In this document: positions 54,199 through 63,740 of the stretch, piece after piece
Layout: every line of letters starts with the position of its first letter
How positions within the stretch are numbered: the stretch's first letter is position 1
Assembly: GCF_004340985.1 (NCBI RefSeq)
Contig: NZ_SLYB01000005.1
Span: 1 to 64,000, forward strand
Source of the DNA: Cricetibacter osteomyelitidis
GTDB lineage: Bacteria; Pseudomonadota; Gammaproteobacteria; Enterobacterales; Pasteurellaceae
DNA length: 64,000 nucleotides
Reading direction: 5' to 3'
Made by a program: the position numbers and the translations under genes
The notes under the pieces: model-generated
Database searches by the model: none
What the model saw: the letters and a program-made list of their open reading frames with translations, nothing else
What the model was told of the DNA's origin: nothing

Positions 54199-55422
54199 AT
54201 GAGCAAGTTATTCAAAGGATTCGGTCAATTCGGACCGGGTATTATTATGGCATCATCTTGCGTGGGCGGTTCGCATATTATCGCGTCTACTCAAGCCGGC
54301 GCCTATTACGGCTATCAGCTGGCACTGTTTATTATTGCGGTGAATTTACTGAAATACCCGTTTTTCAATTTTGCATTCAGTTACAGTCATCAGCATAATA
54401 AAAATTTATTGCAGGGTTATGCGGAAAAAGGCAAGGGCTATTTGTGGGTTTTTCTGGCATTTAACCTGTTTGCTACGGTGGTTAATATTGCAGGCGGCAC
54501 ACTGCTTTCAGCAGTGTTATTGGCGATGTTGTTACCCGTAGAATTGCCGCTAAATGTGTTGAACATTATTGTGATACTAAGTTTTATGGCATTGTTGTTT
54601 TATCATCAATATCAAAATCTGGATCGAGTATCAAAAACCATTATGTTACTGTTGACAGTCATTACCGCAGTTGCCTTGCTTGTAGCGTTGCAACAGCCAA
54701 GTAAACCGGTCACGGTTACATTTATCGAACCATCGCCTTGGACGTTAAGTGCCATTCCTTTTCTGATCGCCTTAATGGGCTGGATGCCCGCACCGATGGA
54801 GCTGAGTGTGTCCAGTTCATTATGGGTGACAGAAAAAATCAAACAAGATCCGAATTACCGTCATAAATCCAAATTAGATTTTAATACGGGTTATATTGTC
54901 ACCATTATTCTTGCTTTAATGTTTATGACCTTGGGGGCACTGGTGCAATACGGCAAAGAAATCACGCCGTTAAGCGGCGGTAAATTTATCCATCAATTTG
55001 TGGATATGTATGCCTTGAGTATCGGTGAATGGAGCCGCCGGCTGATGGCTTTATTGGCGTTTATTTGTATTTACGGCACAACCATTGTGGCGGTAGACGG
55101 TTATTCCCGTTGTAATCAACAAGCGGTGGGACTATTGCTGGATCGCCCGCAAAGTGCGGTGATTTTTTCAGAAAAAATACTGCGTTATTGGATTATCGCA
55201 GCGTGCTTGGTAGCCTTTGTGATTATTCAATTTTTCAGCGGAGCAATCGGCAAGATGGTCCCTTTTGCCATGACTGCTTCTTTCGTTTCCGCACCGGTAT
55301 TTGCCTGGCTTAATCTCAGTTTGGTAAAACGTCGGGAACAACCGCAATGGCTGTGGTGGTTGGCGATTTGCGGTTTGTTATATTTAATTGCGATGGTGTT
55401 TTTATATTTTGCCGTTGTTTGA
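54199..55422 (+). CDS. NRAMP-family-related transporter in the thiamine operon
   Basis: The 407-residue membrane protein has about 11 segments and the NRAMP fold pattern. It begins LFKGFGQFGPGIIMASSCVG. In true metal carriers the first segment carries DPGN, and here the corresponding sequence is SSCVGGSHII. The sixth segment has MGWMPAPMELSV in place of the metal-binding MPH motif. So the known metal ligands are absent. It is the last gene of the TPP-riboswitch operon, 9 bases after copy 2 of thiY. A cargo other than a free divalent metal, maybe thiamine or a related ring compound, is plausible but unproven. Confidence 0.8.
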   Translation: MSKLFKGFGQFGPGIIMASSCVGGSHIIASTQAGAYYGYQLALFIIAVNLLKYPFFNFAFSYSHQHNKNLLQGYAEKGKGYLWVFLAFNLFATVVNIAGGTLLSAVLLAMLLPVELPLNVLNIIVILSFMALLFYHQYQNLDRVSKTIMLLLTVITAVALLVALQQPSKPVTVTFIEPSPWTLSAIPFLIALMGWMPAPMELSVSSSLWVTEKIKQDPNYRHKSKLDFNTGYIVTIILALMFMTLGALVQYGKEITPLSGGKFIHQFVDMYALSIGEWSRRLMALLAFICIYGTTIVAVDGYSRCNQQAVGLLLDRPQSAVIFSEKILRYWIIAACLVAFVIIQFFSGAIGKMVPFAMTASFVSAPVFAWLNLSLVKRREQPQWLWWLAICGLLYLIAMVFLYFAVV

Positions 55423-55425
55423 TAT

Positions 55426-55454
55426 AGGGCGTTCCGGTTTAACCTGAACGCCCT
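55426..55454. terminator. Hairpin after the thiamine operon
   Basis: A 9-bp stem AGGGCGTTC / GAACGCCCT is extended by GGTT/AACC after one mismatch. No T run follows on either strand, so it may work with Rho or as a shared barrier between convergent genes. Confidence 0.55.
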
Positions 55455-55480
55455 GTGGTAACAAAATAATATCAATTCAA

Positions 55481-56737
55481 TTAAGCGGATTTATGACGAT
55501 TTACATTTACTGTAGCCATAGACTGTCCGCCCCCGGGAAGGGATACGGATACCAAATGTTGTTCGGTCACTTCTAACCGCCAACGGCCGCTTTCAATGGC
55601 TTCATGGTAACTTTTAGGCAATTCGAAGGTTTTACCTGCCGGAAACGAATAATCACAAAGTTCATGATTGTTTTCGTCCAAGATACGGATTTTGTAAGGT
55701 TTGTCCGTATTGGGTTTACGTTCGATTAATTGCCAAGATCCCAGGCAGTGATTTAACCCCTCGACGATATAATGACGAGGTAAATCTTCCGGCCATTGTG
55801 CCTCAAATACATCAAGGACGCTACTATGATGAAGCATATAGGGCTTAATTCGCGGCCAAACATATTCTGCCAGAAAATATTGATCTGCGTGAGTTGGATG
55901 CAAATTTCCTTGGCTCACATATTTCTCCATCCAAATACGAATAGCCGCAAGCAAACCGTGTCGCACGCCCCACATACCGGCTAAGATAAGATCACTATGG
56001 CTATACCAATCCCGCATAACATGAAACGGTTTATCAGATTCCAGCCAAATATTGACTAAGCGTTGTTCTCGCGGGTTAATAATTGAATCCGCATCACGAA
56101 AAATAACCGCATCGCAATCATCTTCCAATGCTAAAAAACGCCAAAACGTACCCGGAAAGTGGCCGGCATTAATGTTCGCAACATTAATACATTCCACACC
56201 TAAAGCCGTTAAACGGGGTATCAGATGATGAGGTACAGTGTGATCATGGTAAACCCGCATTGTCCAACCGGGATAAATTTCCTGCATACATTGGGCATTA
56301 ATGATAAGCGTTTCGCAATAAGCCGGATCACTGCCGTATAATGAAAAAACCACCAAACGTTTGGTAAAGCCTCTCCGCATGGCTTGTTCTTCACGCAATA
56401 TAGTTGCTTCATTGCCGTATAATCGGGCATCATCGAAATGTTTTAATTTCCAACTGAGATAAGACAAATTACTTACCACGGGTAACCGTTCTTGTCCTTG
56501 AAATTTGTGCACAACATTTTTTAAGCAGGTCACGGCAATAGGGTAATACATTGGGACTTTACTATCTCGCAGTAAATAACCTATTTTGGCTGAACATCCG
56601 GCATACTGTGATGTCGGTACATCAGACAGAATGTTTTCAATCAGTGCGGATAATTCTTTTACCGGTTGTAACGAATCCACGGCAGCACGCAAAGGAGCAA
56701 GTAGTTCTGCGGATTTTGTTCTTCTGATTTCTATCAT
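55481..56737 (-). CDS. Predicted glycosyltransferase-like protein
   Basis: The 418-residue protein has an N-terminal helical region (1-125) of unknown kind. A GT-A-like domain follows (about 126-340): VVFSLYGSDPAYCETLIINA, YPGWTMRVYHD, and VIFRDADSIINPRE, where DAD is a likely DxD metal/sugar-nucleotide motif. AGMWGVRHGLL resembles the acceptor loop. The last 75 residues form a beta-rich end (KPYKIRILDENNHELCDYSF). Relatives in capsule or surface-glycan systems exist, but the substrate cannot be named. It is not in an operon with glycan genes here; lysA lies just upstream on the same strand. Confidence 0.6.
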   Translation of the reverse strand: MIEIRRTKSAELLAPLRAAVDSLQPVKELSALIENILSDVPTSQYAGCSAKIGYLLRDSKVPMYYPIAVTCLKNVVHKFQGQERLPVVSNLSYLSWKLKHFDDARLYGNEATILREEQAMRRGFTKRLVVFSLYGSDPAYCETLIINAQCMQEIYPGWTMRVYHDHTVPHHLIPRLTALGVECINVANINAGHFPGTFWRFLALEDDCDAVIFRDADSIINPREQRLVNIWLESDKPFHVMRDWYSHSDLILAGMWGVRHGLLAAIRIWMEKYVSQGNLHPTHADQYFLAEYVWPRIKPYMLHHSSVLDVFEAQWPEDLPRHYIVEGLNHCLGSWQLIERKPNTDKPYKIRILDENNHELCDYSFPAGKTFELPKSYHEAIESGRWRLEVTEQHLVSVSLPGGGQSMATVNVNRHKSA

Positions 56738-56795
56738 CGTACTGTCTCATAATATATGCTGTTAAAGTTTAAATAAATCTGATAGTCATACCGTT

Positions 56796-58046
56796 TTATG
56801 AGGCGATTGCTTCCAATCGCCACAATTCTTCAAAGGTTTCACGGCGTTTAATTAAGTGCGTTTGTTCGCCGTACACTAATACTTCAACGGCACGCGGGCG
56901 TGAATTGTAAGTGGAAGCCATGCTTGCTCCGTAGGCTCCGGCACTGCGTTGAGCGATTAAATCACCTTGTGCAATAGCAAGAGTGCGTTGTTTACCCAAG
57001 AAATCTGAGGTTTCACAGATTGGGCCGACCACATCATAAACTTGCGGTTTGCGGTCTAAAGTGCGGTCAACTTCGACGATATTCATATAGGCTTGATACA
57101 GAGCCGGGCGGATCATGTCGTTCATTCCCGTATCGACAATGGCGAAATGGCGATCTTCGTTGGATTTCAAATATTCTACTTTAGTTACCAAAATCCCCGA
57201 ATTGGCGGAAATCGCCCGTCCGGGTTCTAAAATAATTTCTAACCCTTTGTATTGTTTTAATTTTTCCAATAGGGCTTTAGTGTAATCTGTCGGATGCGGC
57301 GGTGTTTCATCGGTGTAAGTTACGCCCAGTCCGCCGCCAAGGTCTAGATGTTCAAGCTCAATACCGTCTTGTGAGAGTTGTTCCATAAGCACGATAATAC
57401 GATCCGTCGCATCCAGGAAAGGTTGTAAGTCGGTGAGTTGCGAACCGATATGACAATCCATTCCGGTCACTTTGATATGCGGTAACAGAGTGGCGGTACG
57501 ATAAACTTCACGAGCCTGATGTACACTGACACCGAATTTATTTTCTTTCAATCCGGTGGAAATATAAGGATGAGTATGGGCATCTACATCCGGATTGACC
57601 CGTAACGAAATGGGGGCAATTTTACCCATTTTTTCCGCAACGTCATTGATACGGTGTAATTCTGCAATGGATTCCACATTAAAACAACGGATTCCCACTT
57701 CAAGAGCACGAAGGATTTCGCTTTCAGATTTTGCGACGCCGGAAAACACTACTTTTCCGGCTTCACCGCCGGCTGCGAGCACACGTTCCAACTCACCTTG
57801 AGATACAATATCAAAACCTGATCCCAGTTTTGCCATCACATTTAAAATGGCGATATTCGGATTGGATTTTACCGCATAGCAAATCAAGTGGGGATGATCG
57901 CCGAAAGCCGTATCAAAGGCGTGCCAATGGCGTTCTAATGTGGCTCGGGAATAAATATAGGCAGGCGTACCGTATTGTGTCGCAATATCGCTGACGGCGA
58001 CTTCTTCTGCGTAAAGGCGGTTGTTTTTGTAGTTAAAAAAATCCAT
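56796..58046 (-). CDS. lysA: Diaminopimelate decarboxylase
   Basis: LysA makes lysine from meso-diaminopimelate with PLP. The 416-residue fold-type III enzyme has the PLP Lys in CYAVKSNPN (about residue 59), HIGSQLTD, HLDLGGGLGV, EPGRAISANSG, VGPICETSDFLG with the active-site Cys, and GAYGASMASTYNSRPR near the end. Length is normal. It stands 58 bases upstream of the glycosyltransferase-like gene. Between lysA and lexA lies a strong inverted pair of uptake signals that serves as terminator. Confidence 0.96.
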   Translation of the reverse strand: MDFFNYKNNRLYAEEVAVSDIATQYGTPAYIYSRATLERHWHAFDTAFGDHPHLICYAVKSNPNIAILNVMAKLGSGFDIVSQGELERVLAAGGEAGKVVFSGVAKSESEILRALEVGIRCFNVESIAELHRINDVAEKMGKIAPISLRVNPDVDAHTHPYISTGLKENKFGVSVHQAREVYRTATLLPHIKVTGMDCHIGSQLTDLQPFLDATDRIIVLMEQLSQDGIELEHLDLGGGLGVTYTDETPPHPTDYTKALLEKLKQYKGLEIILEPGRAISANSGILVTKVEYLKSNEDRHFAIVDTGMNDMIRPALYQAYMNIVEVDRTLDRKPQVYDVVGPICETSDFLGKQRTLAIAQGDLIAQRSAGAYGASMASTYNSRPRAVEVLVYGEQTHLIKRRETFEELWRLEAIAS

Positions 58047-58113
58047 GGTGTTGTGTCCGTATTATTATTTTTGAAAGCGTTCATAGTGCCATTTTATGTG
58101 CGGAAAGTCGATA

Positions 58114-58161
58114 AAAAACCACCGCACTTATGATAATTTTAACGAAAGTGCGGTGGTTTTT
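58114..58161 (-). terminator. Uptake-signal dyad terminator after lexA
   Basis: AAAAACCACCGCACTT (58114-58129) and AAGTGCGGTGGTTTTT (58146-58161) form a 16-bp perfect stem with a T-rich 3' side. It begins 10 bases beyond the lexA stop. This is the classic Pasteurellaceae use of paired uptake signals. Confidence 0.88.
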
Positions 58162-58170
58162 AGAAGATTT

Positions 58171-58806
58171 TTACATCCAGGCGTTATTGCGGATAATACC
58201 TACGGCGATGCCTTCAATTTCAAAATACGGCTGTTCTTCCAAATTAACCACGATAGGATCAAATTCTTCGTTTTCGGCGTGTAAGTAAACCACGGAACCT
58301 TTACGTTCCAAACGCTTTACCGTGACTTCATCGTCAATGCGAGCCACGATAACCTGACCGTTACGCACATCCTTGGTGCTGTGTACGGCAAGTAAATCGC
58401 CGTCCAAAATGCCGATGTCTTTCATTGATTGGCCGTGAACTTTCAATAGGAAATCGGCGGCAGGTTTGAACATATTGGCATCCACTTTATAGGTACCTTC
58501 GATATGCTGTTCCGCTAAAATCGGTTCGCCGGCAGCCACTCGACCGATTAGCGGTAAGCCCTCTTCTTCTATGCTTTCATCTTGTTCCAATAACAAACGA
58601 ATACCACGGGATGTGCCGGATAACATTTCGATCACTCCTTTGCGGGCAAGGGCTTTTAAGTGTTCTTCTGCCGCATTCGGCGAACGGAATCCCAATTCTT
58701 TTGAAATTTCCGCGCGTGTCGGCGGCATTCCGTTATCCGACCAATAGCGATAAATAAAATCATACACTTCTTGTTGGCGTGCGGTCAGTGCTTTTAATGG
58801 CTTCAT
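58171..58806 (-). CDS. lexA: LexA repressor of the SOS response
   Basis: The 211-residue repressor has an N-terminal winged helix (residues 1-70; [21 protein letters not shown]). The autocleavage site is Ala92-Gly93 (RVAAGEPIL), the nucleophile Ser127 (HGQSMKD) and the general base Lys164 (DDEVTVKRL). All residues needed for RecA-stimulated self-cleavage are present. Two LexA boxes upstream show autorepression. The gene diverges from plsB. Confidence 0.97.
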   Translation of the reverse strand: MKPLKALTARQQEVYDFIYRYWSDNGMPPTRAEISKELGFRSPNAAEEHLKALARKGVIEMLSGTSRGIRLLLEQDESIEEEGLPLIGRVAAGEPILAEQHIEGTYKVDANMFKPAADFLLKVHGQSMKDIGILDGDLLAVHSTKDVRNGQVIVARIDDEVTVKRLERKGSVVYLHAENEEFDPIVVNLEEQPYFEIEGIAVGIIRNNAWM

Positions 58807-58874
58807 TTTGCCCCCTTTTTATGATTACGTTACGTTTAAATATGTGCGAATATTGATTAGTGTAATTATTTATC

Positions 58875-58911
58875 CTGTTTTTTTATACAATTATGCTGTG
58901 ATTGCATACAG
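58875..58911 (-). promoter_or_regulatory. Two LexA boxes
   Basis: CTGTGATTGCATACAG (58896-58911) matches the CTGT-N8-ACAG consensus perfectly. CTGTTTTTTTATACAA (58875-58890) has one mismatch. The boxes are 21 bases apart and sit 70-105 bases before lexA, the same twin-box layout as E. coli lexA. Confidence 0.9.
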
Positions 58912-59057
58912 ATGTAAAGCATTTTCCGTGATGTATCCTTAAATTCACGCATAAATTTTGTGAACTCACTCTAATTATTGTGATTCCGTTCTAACGAGAA
59001 GGGGATTTTATGGTAGACTAACGGATTGTAAAAATCATTAAAAATGGATATTGCATT

Positions 59058-61481
59058 ATGTCTAGCTTATTGAAATTGTATAGAAAATTTTTGAGTTCGC
59101 CATTGGCATTGGTAAAAGAAAATCCGATTCCCCATAATCCGGTGGAAGAATTGGGATTAAACACCGAACAACCTTTCGTTTATGTATTACCTTATACGTC
59201 ACAAACGGATTTATTGATTTTCCGTAAAAATTGTTTAGCACTAGGGCTGCCGGATCCGTTGCAGGAAAATGAAATTGCCGGTACTAAATTAGCCCGTTTT
59301 GTCTTTTTGGATGAAGGTCGCCGCATTTTTAAATCCAAAGGCGTAAAACAGGAAACCGAAAATTTATTCAAAAAATACGTGAAATTACACCGCACTTCTG
59401 ATGATTTGGATGTGCAAATGGTGCCGGTTTCCGTATTGTGGGGACGTGCACCGGGCCGTGAAAATCAAAATAAATTACCGGATTTGCGTTTGGTCGGCGG
59501 GGTGAAAAAAGCACTGGCGACTTTGTGGTTCAGAAGCGATATTTTTGTTCGTTTTTCCAAAGCAGTGTCTTTGCGACAAATGCTCAATGAGCACGGCACG
59601 GATAAAAAATTATCGCAAAAATTAGCACGCGTAGCCAAAATCCATTTCTCCAGACAACGCCTTTCCGCCACCGGTCCGCAACTGCCGGATCGTCAGGCAA
59701 TGTTTAATAAATTATTAAATTCGCCGATCATTTTATCTGCCATCGATGATGAAGCGAAAGCGAAAAAAATCAGTCAGGATAAAGCCAAAAAAGAAGCACA
59801 GAAAATTTTGGATGAGATTGCGGCAAACGTGAATTACGAAGGTTTGCGTATGGCGGATCGCTTCTTGAGTTGGTTGTGGAATAAGCTGTATCAAGGTATC
59901 GAAGTGCAAAATGCCGATCGTGTGCGGGCACTGTCTTTGGAAGGGCATGAAATTGTGTATGTGCCTTGTCACCGCAGTCATATCGACTATTTGCTGTTAT
60001 CTTATGTGTTATACCATCAAGGCTTATTTCCACCGCATATCGCTGCGGGAATTAATTTAAACTTTTGGCCGGTGGGCGGTATGTTCCGTCGTGGCGGTGC
60101 GTTCTTTATTCGTCGCACGTTTAAAGGAAATCGACTCTATTCGACGATTTTCCGTGAATATTTAGCGGAATTGTTCCATCGCGGTTATTCCGTGGAATAT
60201 TTTATTGAAGGTGGTCGTTCCCGTACCGGTCGTTTATTGACACCGAAAACCGGTATGATGTCTATGACTTTGCAGGCATTGCAACAGGGACAAACCCGTC
60301 CGATTTCGTTGGTGCCGGTATATGTGGGTTATGAGCATGTATTGGAAGTGGACACTTACGCGAAAGAATTACGTGGTGCGGAAAAAGAAAAAGAAAATGC
60401 CGGTCTGGTATTGCGAGTCATTAAAAAACTGCGTAATTTGGGTAAAGGATTTGTGAATTTCGGCGAACCGATCACCTTAACCAATTACTTAAATCAGCAT
60501 TTCCCTCATTGGAAAGAGAATAATGAAAGCGAAGAACGCCCGGCTTGGTTTCCACCGGCGGTCGATCAAATTTCCAATCAAGTAATGGTGAATATCAATA
60601 ATGCGGCCGCAGTGAACGCTATGAATCTTACCGGCATGGCGTTATTGTCTTCCCGTCAGCGGGCGTTGTCACGGGAACAGTTATTAGAGCAGTTAAGCAG
60701 TTATCAACAATTTTTACAGAATGCTCCTTATTCCGCCGATATGATGGTGCCGTCGGATACACCGGAAGAAATGCTCAATCATGTGTTGAGTTTGGATCGT
60801 GTCGGTATGCTGACGGAAAAAGATAACTTTGGTGAGATCATCCGTTTAGAACGCAGTTCGGCTGTGTTGATGACTTATTATCGCAATAATATTCATCATT
60901 TATTTGTCTTGCCGTCATTAATCGCCAGCATTGTGTTGCACCATGAAGCCATTCAAAAAGATCTGGTAGAGGATGCCGTGACGAAAGTCTATCCGTTCTT
61001 GCGTAATGAATTATTCTTACATTTCGCACCGGAACAATTGGGCGGTTATATTGATTTAATTATCAAAGAGTTACATCGTCAAGAACTGATTAAGTGCGGT
61101 GAGAATTTGTTGAGTATTAACAAACCTCGCGTGCGGGCATTACAGTTGTGGGCGGCAGGTGTGCGTGAAATTATGCAACGTTATTACATCACCTTATGCC
61201 TGTTACAAAAAGACGGTGAAATGTCTCGCACTACGTTGGAAAAAGAAAGTCAATCTATTGCACAACGCTTATCAGTATTGCACGGCATTAATGCACCGGA
61301 ATTTTTTGATAAAGCAGTATTTTCGACCTTTATCGGCAGTTTGAAAGAAAACGGTTATTTTGATGAAAGCGGCATTGCGGTGGAGGAGAAAATCAATGAA
61401 ATCGCGGCGATTTTAACTCGAATCATTTCTGCGGAAGTCAGCCTGACCATTCAAAGTGCGGTGGAAAAAACTGAAGATTAA
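59058..61481 (+). CDS. plsB: Glycerol-3-phosphate acyltransferase
   Basis: PlsB adds the first acyl chain to sn-glycerol 3-phosphate at the inner membrane. The 807-residue protein contains the four acyltransferase blocks: [15 protein letters not shown] (block I with catalytic His-x4-Asp, about 305-319), GAFFIRRTF (II), [13 protein letters not shown] (III) and [10 protein letters not shown] (IV). Length matches the bacterial enzyme. The gene diverges from lexA, and it is followed by a terminator. An early region [12 protein letters not shown] is also typical of PlsB. Confidence 0.96.
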   Translation: MSSLLKLYRKFLSSPLALVKENPIPHNPVEELGLNTEQPFVYVLPYTSQTDLLIFRKNCLALGLPDPLQENEIAGTKLARFVFLDEGRRIFKSKGVKQETENLFKKYVKLHRTSDDLDVQMVPVSVLWGRAPGRENQNKLPDLRLVGGVKKALATLWFRSDIFVRFSKAVSLRQMLNEHGTDKKLSQKLARVAKIHFSRQRLSATGPQLPDRQAMFNKLLNSPIILSAIDDEAKAKKISQDKAKKEAQKILDEIAANVNYEGLRMADRFLSWLWNKLYQGIEVQNADRVRALSLEGHEIVYVPCHRSHIDYLLLSYVLYHQGLFPPHIAAGINLNFWPVGGMFRRGGAFFIRRTFKGNRLYSTIFREYLAELFHRGYSVEYFIEGGRSRTGRLLTPKTGMMSMTLQALQQGQTRPISLVPVYVGYEHVLEVDTYAKELRGAEKEKENAGLVLRVIKKLRNLGKGFVNFGEPITLTNYLNQHFPHWKENNESEERPAWFPPAVDQISNQVMVNINNAAAVNAMNLTGMALLSSRQRALSREQLLEQLSSYQQFLQNAPYSADMMVPSDTPEEMLNHVLSLDRVGMLTEKDNFGEIIRLERSSAVLMTYYRNNIHHLFVLPSLIASIVLHHEAIQKDLVEDAVTKVYPFLRNELFLHFAPEQLGGYIDLIIKELHRQELIKCGENLLSINKPRVRALQLWAAGVREIMQRYYITLCLLQKDGEMSRTTLEKESQSIAQRLSVLHGINAPEFFDKAVFSTFIGSLKENGYFDESGIAVEEKINEIAAILTRIISAEVSLTIQSAVEKTED

Positions 61482-61501
61482 GTTTCACCCGACAAAACAA
61501 A

Positions 61502-61523
61502 AAATGCGGCGATTGCCGCATTT
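61502..61523 (+). terminator. plsB terminator
   Basis: A 9-bp perfect stem AAATGCGGC / GCCGCATTT with a 4-nt loop lies 21 bases after the plsB stop. The T run is short. Confidence 0.65.
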
Positions 61524-61593
61524 CAGACCATTGACAATAGAAATTAGGCGGGGTTGTCAATAGCCTGAAAGTGGGTAATAAATACCCACTTTG

Positions 61594-62346
61594 TTAAATA
61601 ATCCCCTGCTCTTCCAGTTTACCAAGGAAATACGGCATTTGGTCACGCCAGAGCGGCCAATCATGTGCCATATCGTGTCCCCAGTAGTCGAACCAGCCTT
61701 GAATGCCTTTTGCATTAAATGCATCTTGCAGACGGCGGGTGTCTTCTACATGTTGTTCTTCCCACGCACCTTGACCGACAGCCACGATGTAATGGTTTTG
61801 GCGATAGCGTTCTAAGAACCAATGATCGTTTTGATTCCACAAATAGTCGATTGGCGAGTTGTAATACACCGCCGGATCGCCGTTAAATTCGTGGGTAAAG
61901 AAACGGGCGTCGTATACACCACTCAGTGCAATAGCGATGTCAAACAAGTCCGGATGACGTAATGCAAAGTTTACTGTATGGAATGCCCCCATACTGCAAC
62001 CGGTGGCGATCATCGCACCACCCCATTGGGATTCGTGGCGGATCAGCGGCACTAATTCGTTGACGATATAGCGATCGTACGCATTATGTGCCAACGCCAT
62101 ATCATGACCGGATTTATAAGTTGCTAACCAAGATTCGCTGTCGTACGAATCCGGCGTGTAGAATTTGATTAAACCGCGATCGATAAATGTACGGCAGGCT
62201 TCGATCATGCCGAAATTGCCGTATTCGTTTTGGTTGCCGCCGGATGATGGAAACACGATCACCGGTTTGCCTGCGTGACCGTAAACGTTAAAGTACATTT
62301 CGCGGCCTAATTCACCACTCCATTGACTTCTTCTTTCAAAATGCAT
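61594..62346 (-). CDS. Putative esterase (alpha/beta hydrolase, esterase D-like)
   Basis: The protein has 250 residues from the ATG at 62346, which has a GGAAT site; an upstream in-frame ATG at 62394 overlaps the previous gene. It shows VIVFPSSGGNQNEYGNFG (oxyanion region, about 30-47), the nucleophile elbow GCSMGAFH (about 117-124), YDARFFTHEFNGD and the late His in WGHDMAHDWPLW. These fit the 'putative esterase' family (PF00756-like). It follows the ATP-grasp gene by 13 bases, so the two form an operon. A reaction that removes or transfers an acyl group on the product of the ligase is a guess. Confidence 0.75.
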   Translation of the reverse strand: MHFERRSQWSGELGREMYFNVYGHAGKPVIVFPSSGGNQNEYGNFGMIEACRTFIDRGLIKFYTPDSYDSESWLATYKSGHDMALAHNAYDRYIVNELVPLIRHESQWGGAMIATGCSMGAFHTVNFALRHPDLFDIAIALSGVYDARFFTHEFNGDPAVYYNSPIDYLWNQNDHWFLERYRQNHYIVAVGQGAWEEQHVEDTRRLQDAFNAKGIQGWFDYWGHDMAHDWPLWRDQMPYFLGKLEEQGII

Positions 62347-62359
62347 TGTTGTATTCCTA

Positions 62360-63538
62360 TTAATATTTTTGTTGGGCAAATTGGACGATTTCACGCATCT
62401 GTTCGATGGTTTCGGTACGGGCTAAAATGCCGTGCTCACCCATAATTTTCGCAAATACGCCCGGTACGTTTTGCACACTGATAATATTATGTGCAAATTT
62501 TTCGCACACGTACGGAATTGCATTAACATAATGTTGGTTTGCTTTACGGGAAATATATACCACGTTCCATGGGTGTGTAATATGCGAATGGAACTGATTT
62601 TCACGCACGATATTGGCATATTCGCGGAACACGTCGAAATCGTTGGCGTAGTTCCACATGTCGATGGTTAAACCGCCCGGCGGACGGCAGTTGATTTCTA
62701 ACGGCAATAATTCGCCGGTTTTCTTCACGCGGAAGAATTCAAAATGGAAGAAACGTTCTCTCACGTTAAAAGCCTTCACGCATTTTTGACCGAGTTCCAC
62801 CAGTTTCGGGGAAATCTCGCGCGGCACGTAGTAGAACATATCGCCGTCTTTTTCCACCGTATCCAACACCGCTTCGGAATATTCAAGACCGGCATAGAAC
62901 ACGATATTACCGTCGTGATCGGTTAAACCGTCAAAAGTAACGATATCGCCGTCGATAAATTCTTCCATAATATATTCGACATGCGTGTTTTTATAGCCGA
63001 AAAAGGCTTCCAATTCGTCCGCATTTTTGATTTTATAGGTATCGCTCGCCCCCACGCCGGAATTTGGTTTGATGATCACCGGGAAGTTTAATTTTTTCGC
63101 TAATTGACGGGCGGCTTCATCACTCTGGAAGACTTGCCCTTGTGCGACTTTCAAACCGGTTTTGCGGAAAATTTCTTTCATTTGTGCCTTGGTTTTGATC
63201 GCCAGCATATCATCATTTTTATAACCGAATACATTGAAATCGGTACGCAATTTTGCATCCAGCTCCAACCAATATTCGTTGTGCGACTCAATGCGGTCAA
63301 TTTTGCCGTATTTATGGGCAAAATATGCCACTGCACGGTAAACCTGATCGTAATCTTCCATATTATCCACGCGATAATATTCGGTTAGGCTATTTCGTAA
63401 GGTTTCACTTAAAGATTCATAAGGTGCATCGGCAATCCCTAAGGTATTAATCCCGTTTTCACGCAATCTAACGGCAAACGTCTCAAAATTGGTTGGGAAA
63501 TGCGGCGAAATCATCACAAAATTTAATGGTCTTGACAT
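62360..63538 (-). CDS. ATP-grasp carboxylate-amine ligase
   Basis: The 392-residue protein has an N-terminal Rossmann-like domain (FVMISPHFPTNFETFAVRL). The ATP-grasp domain shows FPVIIKPNSGVGASDTYKI (about 153-171), the adenine-binding EYIMEEFIDGDIVTFDG, and the magnesium-binding LPLEINCRPPGGLTIDM. The C-terminal 70 residues form a small domain. The family couples a carboxylate to an amine with ATP; substrates here are unknown. It is cotranscribed with a putative esterase. The pair looks like a small biosynthetic or modification unit; both genes are of normal composition for the chromosome. Confidence 0.8.
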   Translation of the reverse strand: MSRPLNFVMISPHFPTNFETFAVRLRENGINTLGIADAPYESLSETLRNSLTEYYRVDNMEDYDQVYRAVAYFAHKYGKIDRIESHNEYWLELDAKLRTDFNVFGYKNDDMLAIKTKAQMKEIFRKTGLKVAQGQVFQSDEAARQLAKKLNFPVIIKPNSGVGASDTYKIKNADELEAFFGYKNTHVEYIMEEFIDGDIVTFDGLTDHDGNIVFYAGLEYSEAVLDTVEKDGDMFYYVPREISPKLVELGQKCVKAFNVRERFFHFEFFRVKKTGELLPLEINCRPPGGLTIDMWNYANDFDVFREYANIVRENQFHSHITHPWNVVYISRKANQHYVNAIPYVCEKFAHNIISVQNVPGVFAKIMGEHGILARTETIEQMREIVQFAQQKY

Positions 63539-63664
63539 ATGTTTCTTCCTGTTATTTTTTTATTAAAAATTATTATATGGTCCTTTGCATTATACAAGAC
63601 TCAATCAAATTATCACCAATATTTGCTCATAATTTATGAAAAATGTGTAAAATTAACCGCACTT

Positions 63665-63678
63665 TTGATACCGATCAT
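63665..63678 (+). promoter_or_regulatory. Candidate FNR site upstream of hypF
   Basis: TTGATACCGATCAT matches the FNR consensus TTGAT-N4-ATCAA at 9 of 10 positions and lies 62 bases before hypF. Anaerobic activation would fit hydrogenase maturation. Confidence 0.5.
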
Positions 63679-63740
63679 AACGGATATAACAAATCGGCTT
63701 TAGCATTGGCATTATGATAAACGGACATTAAACAAACCTT

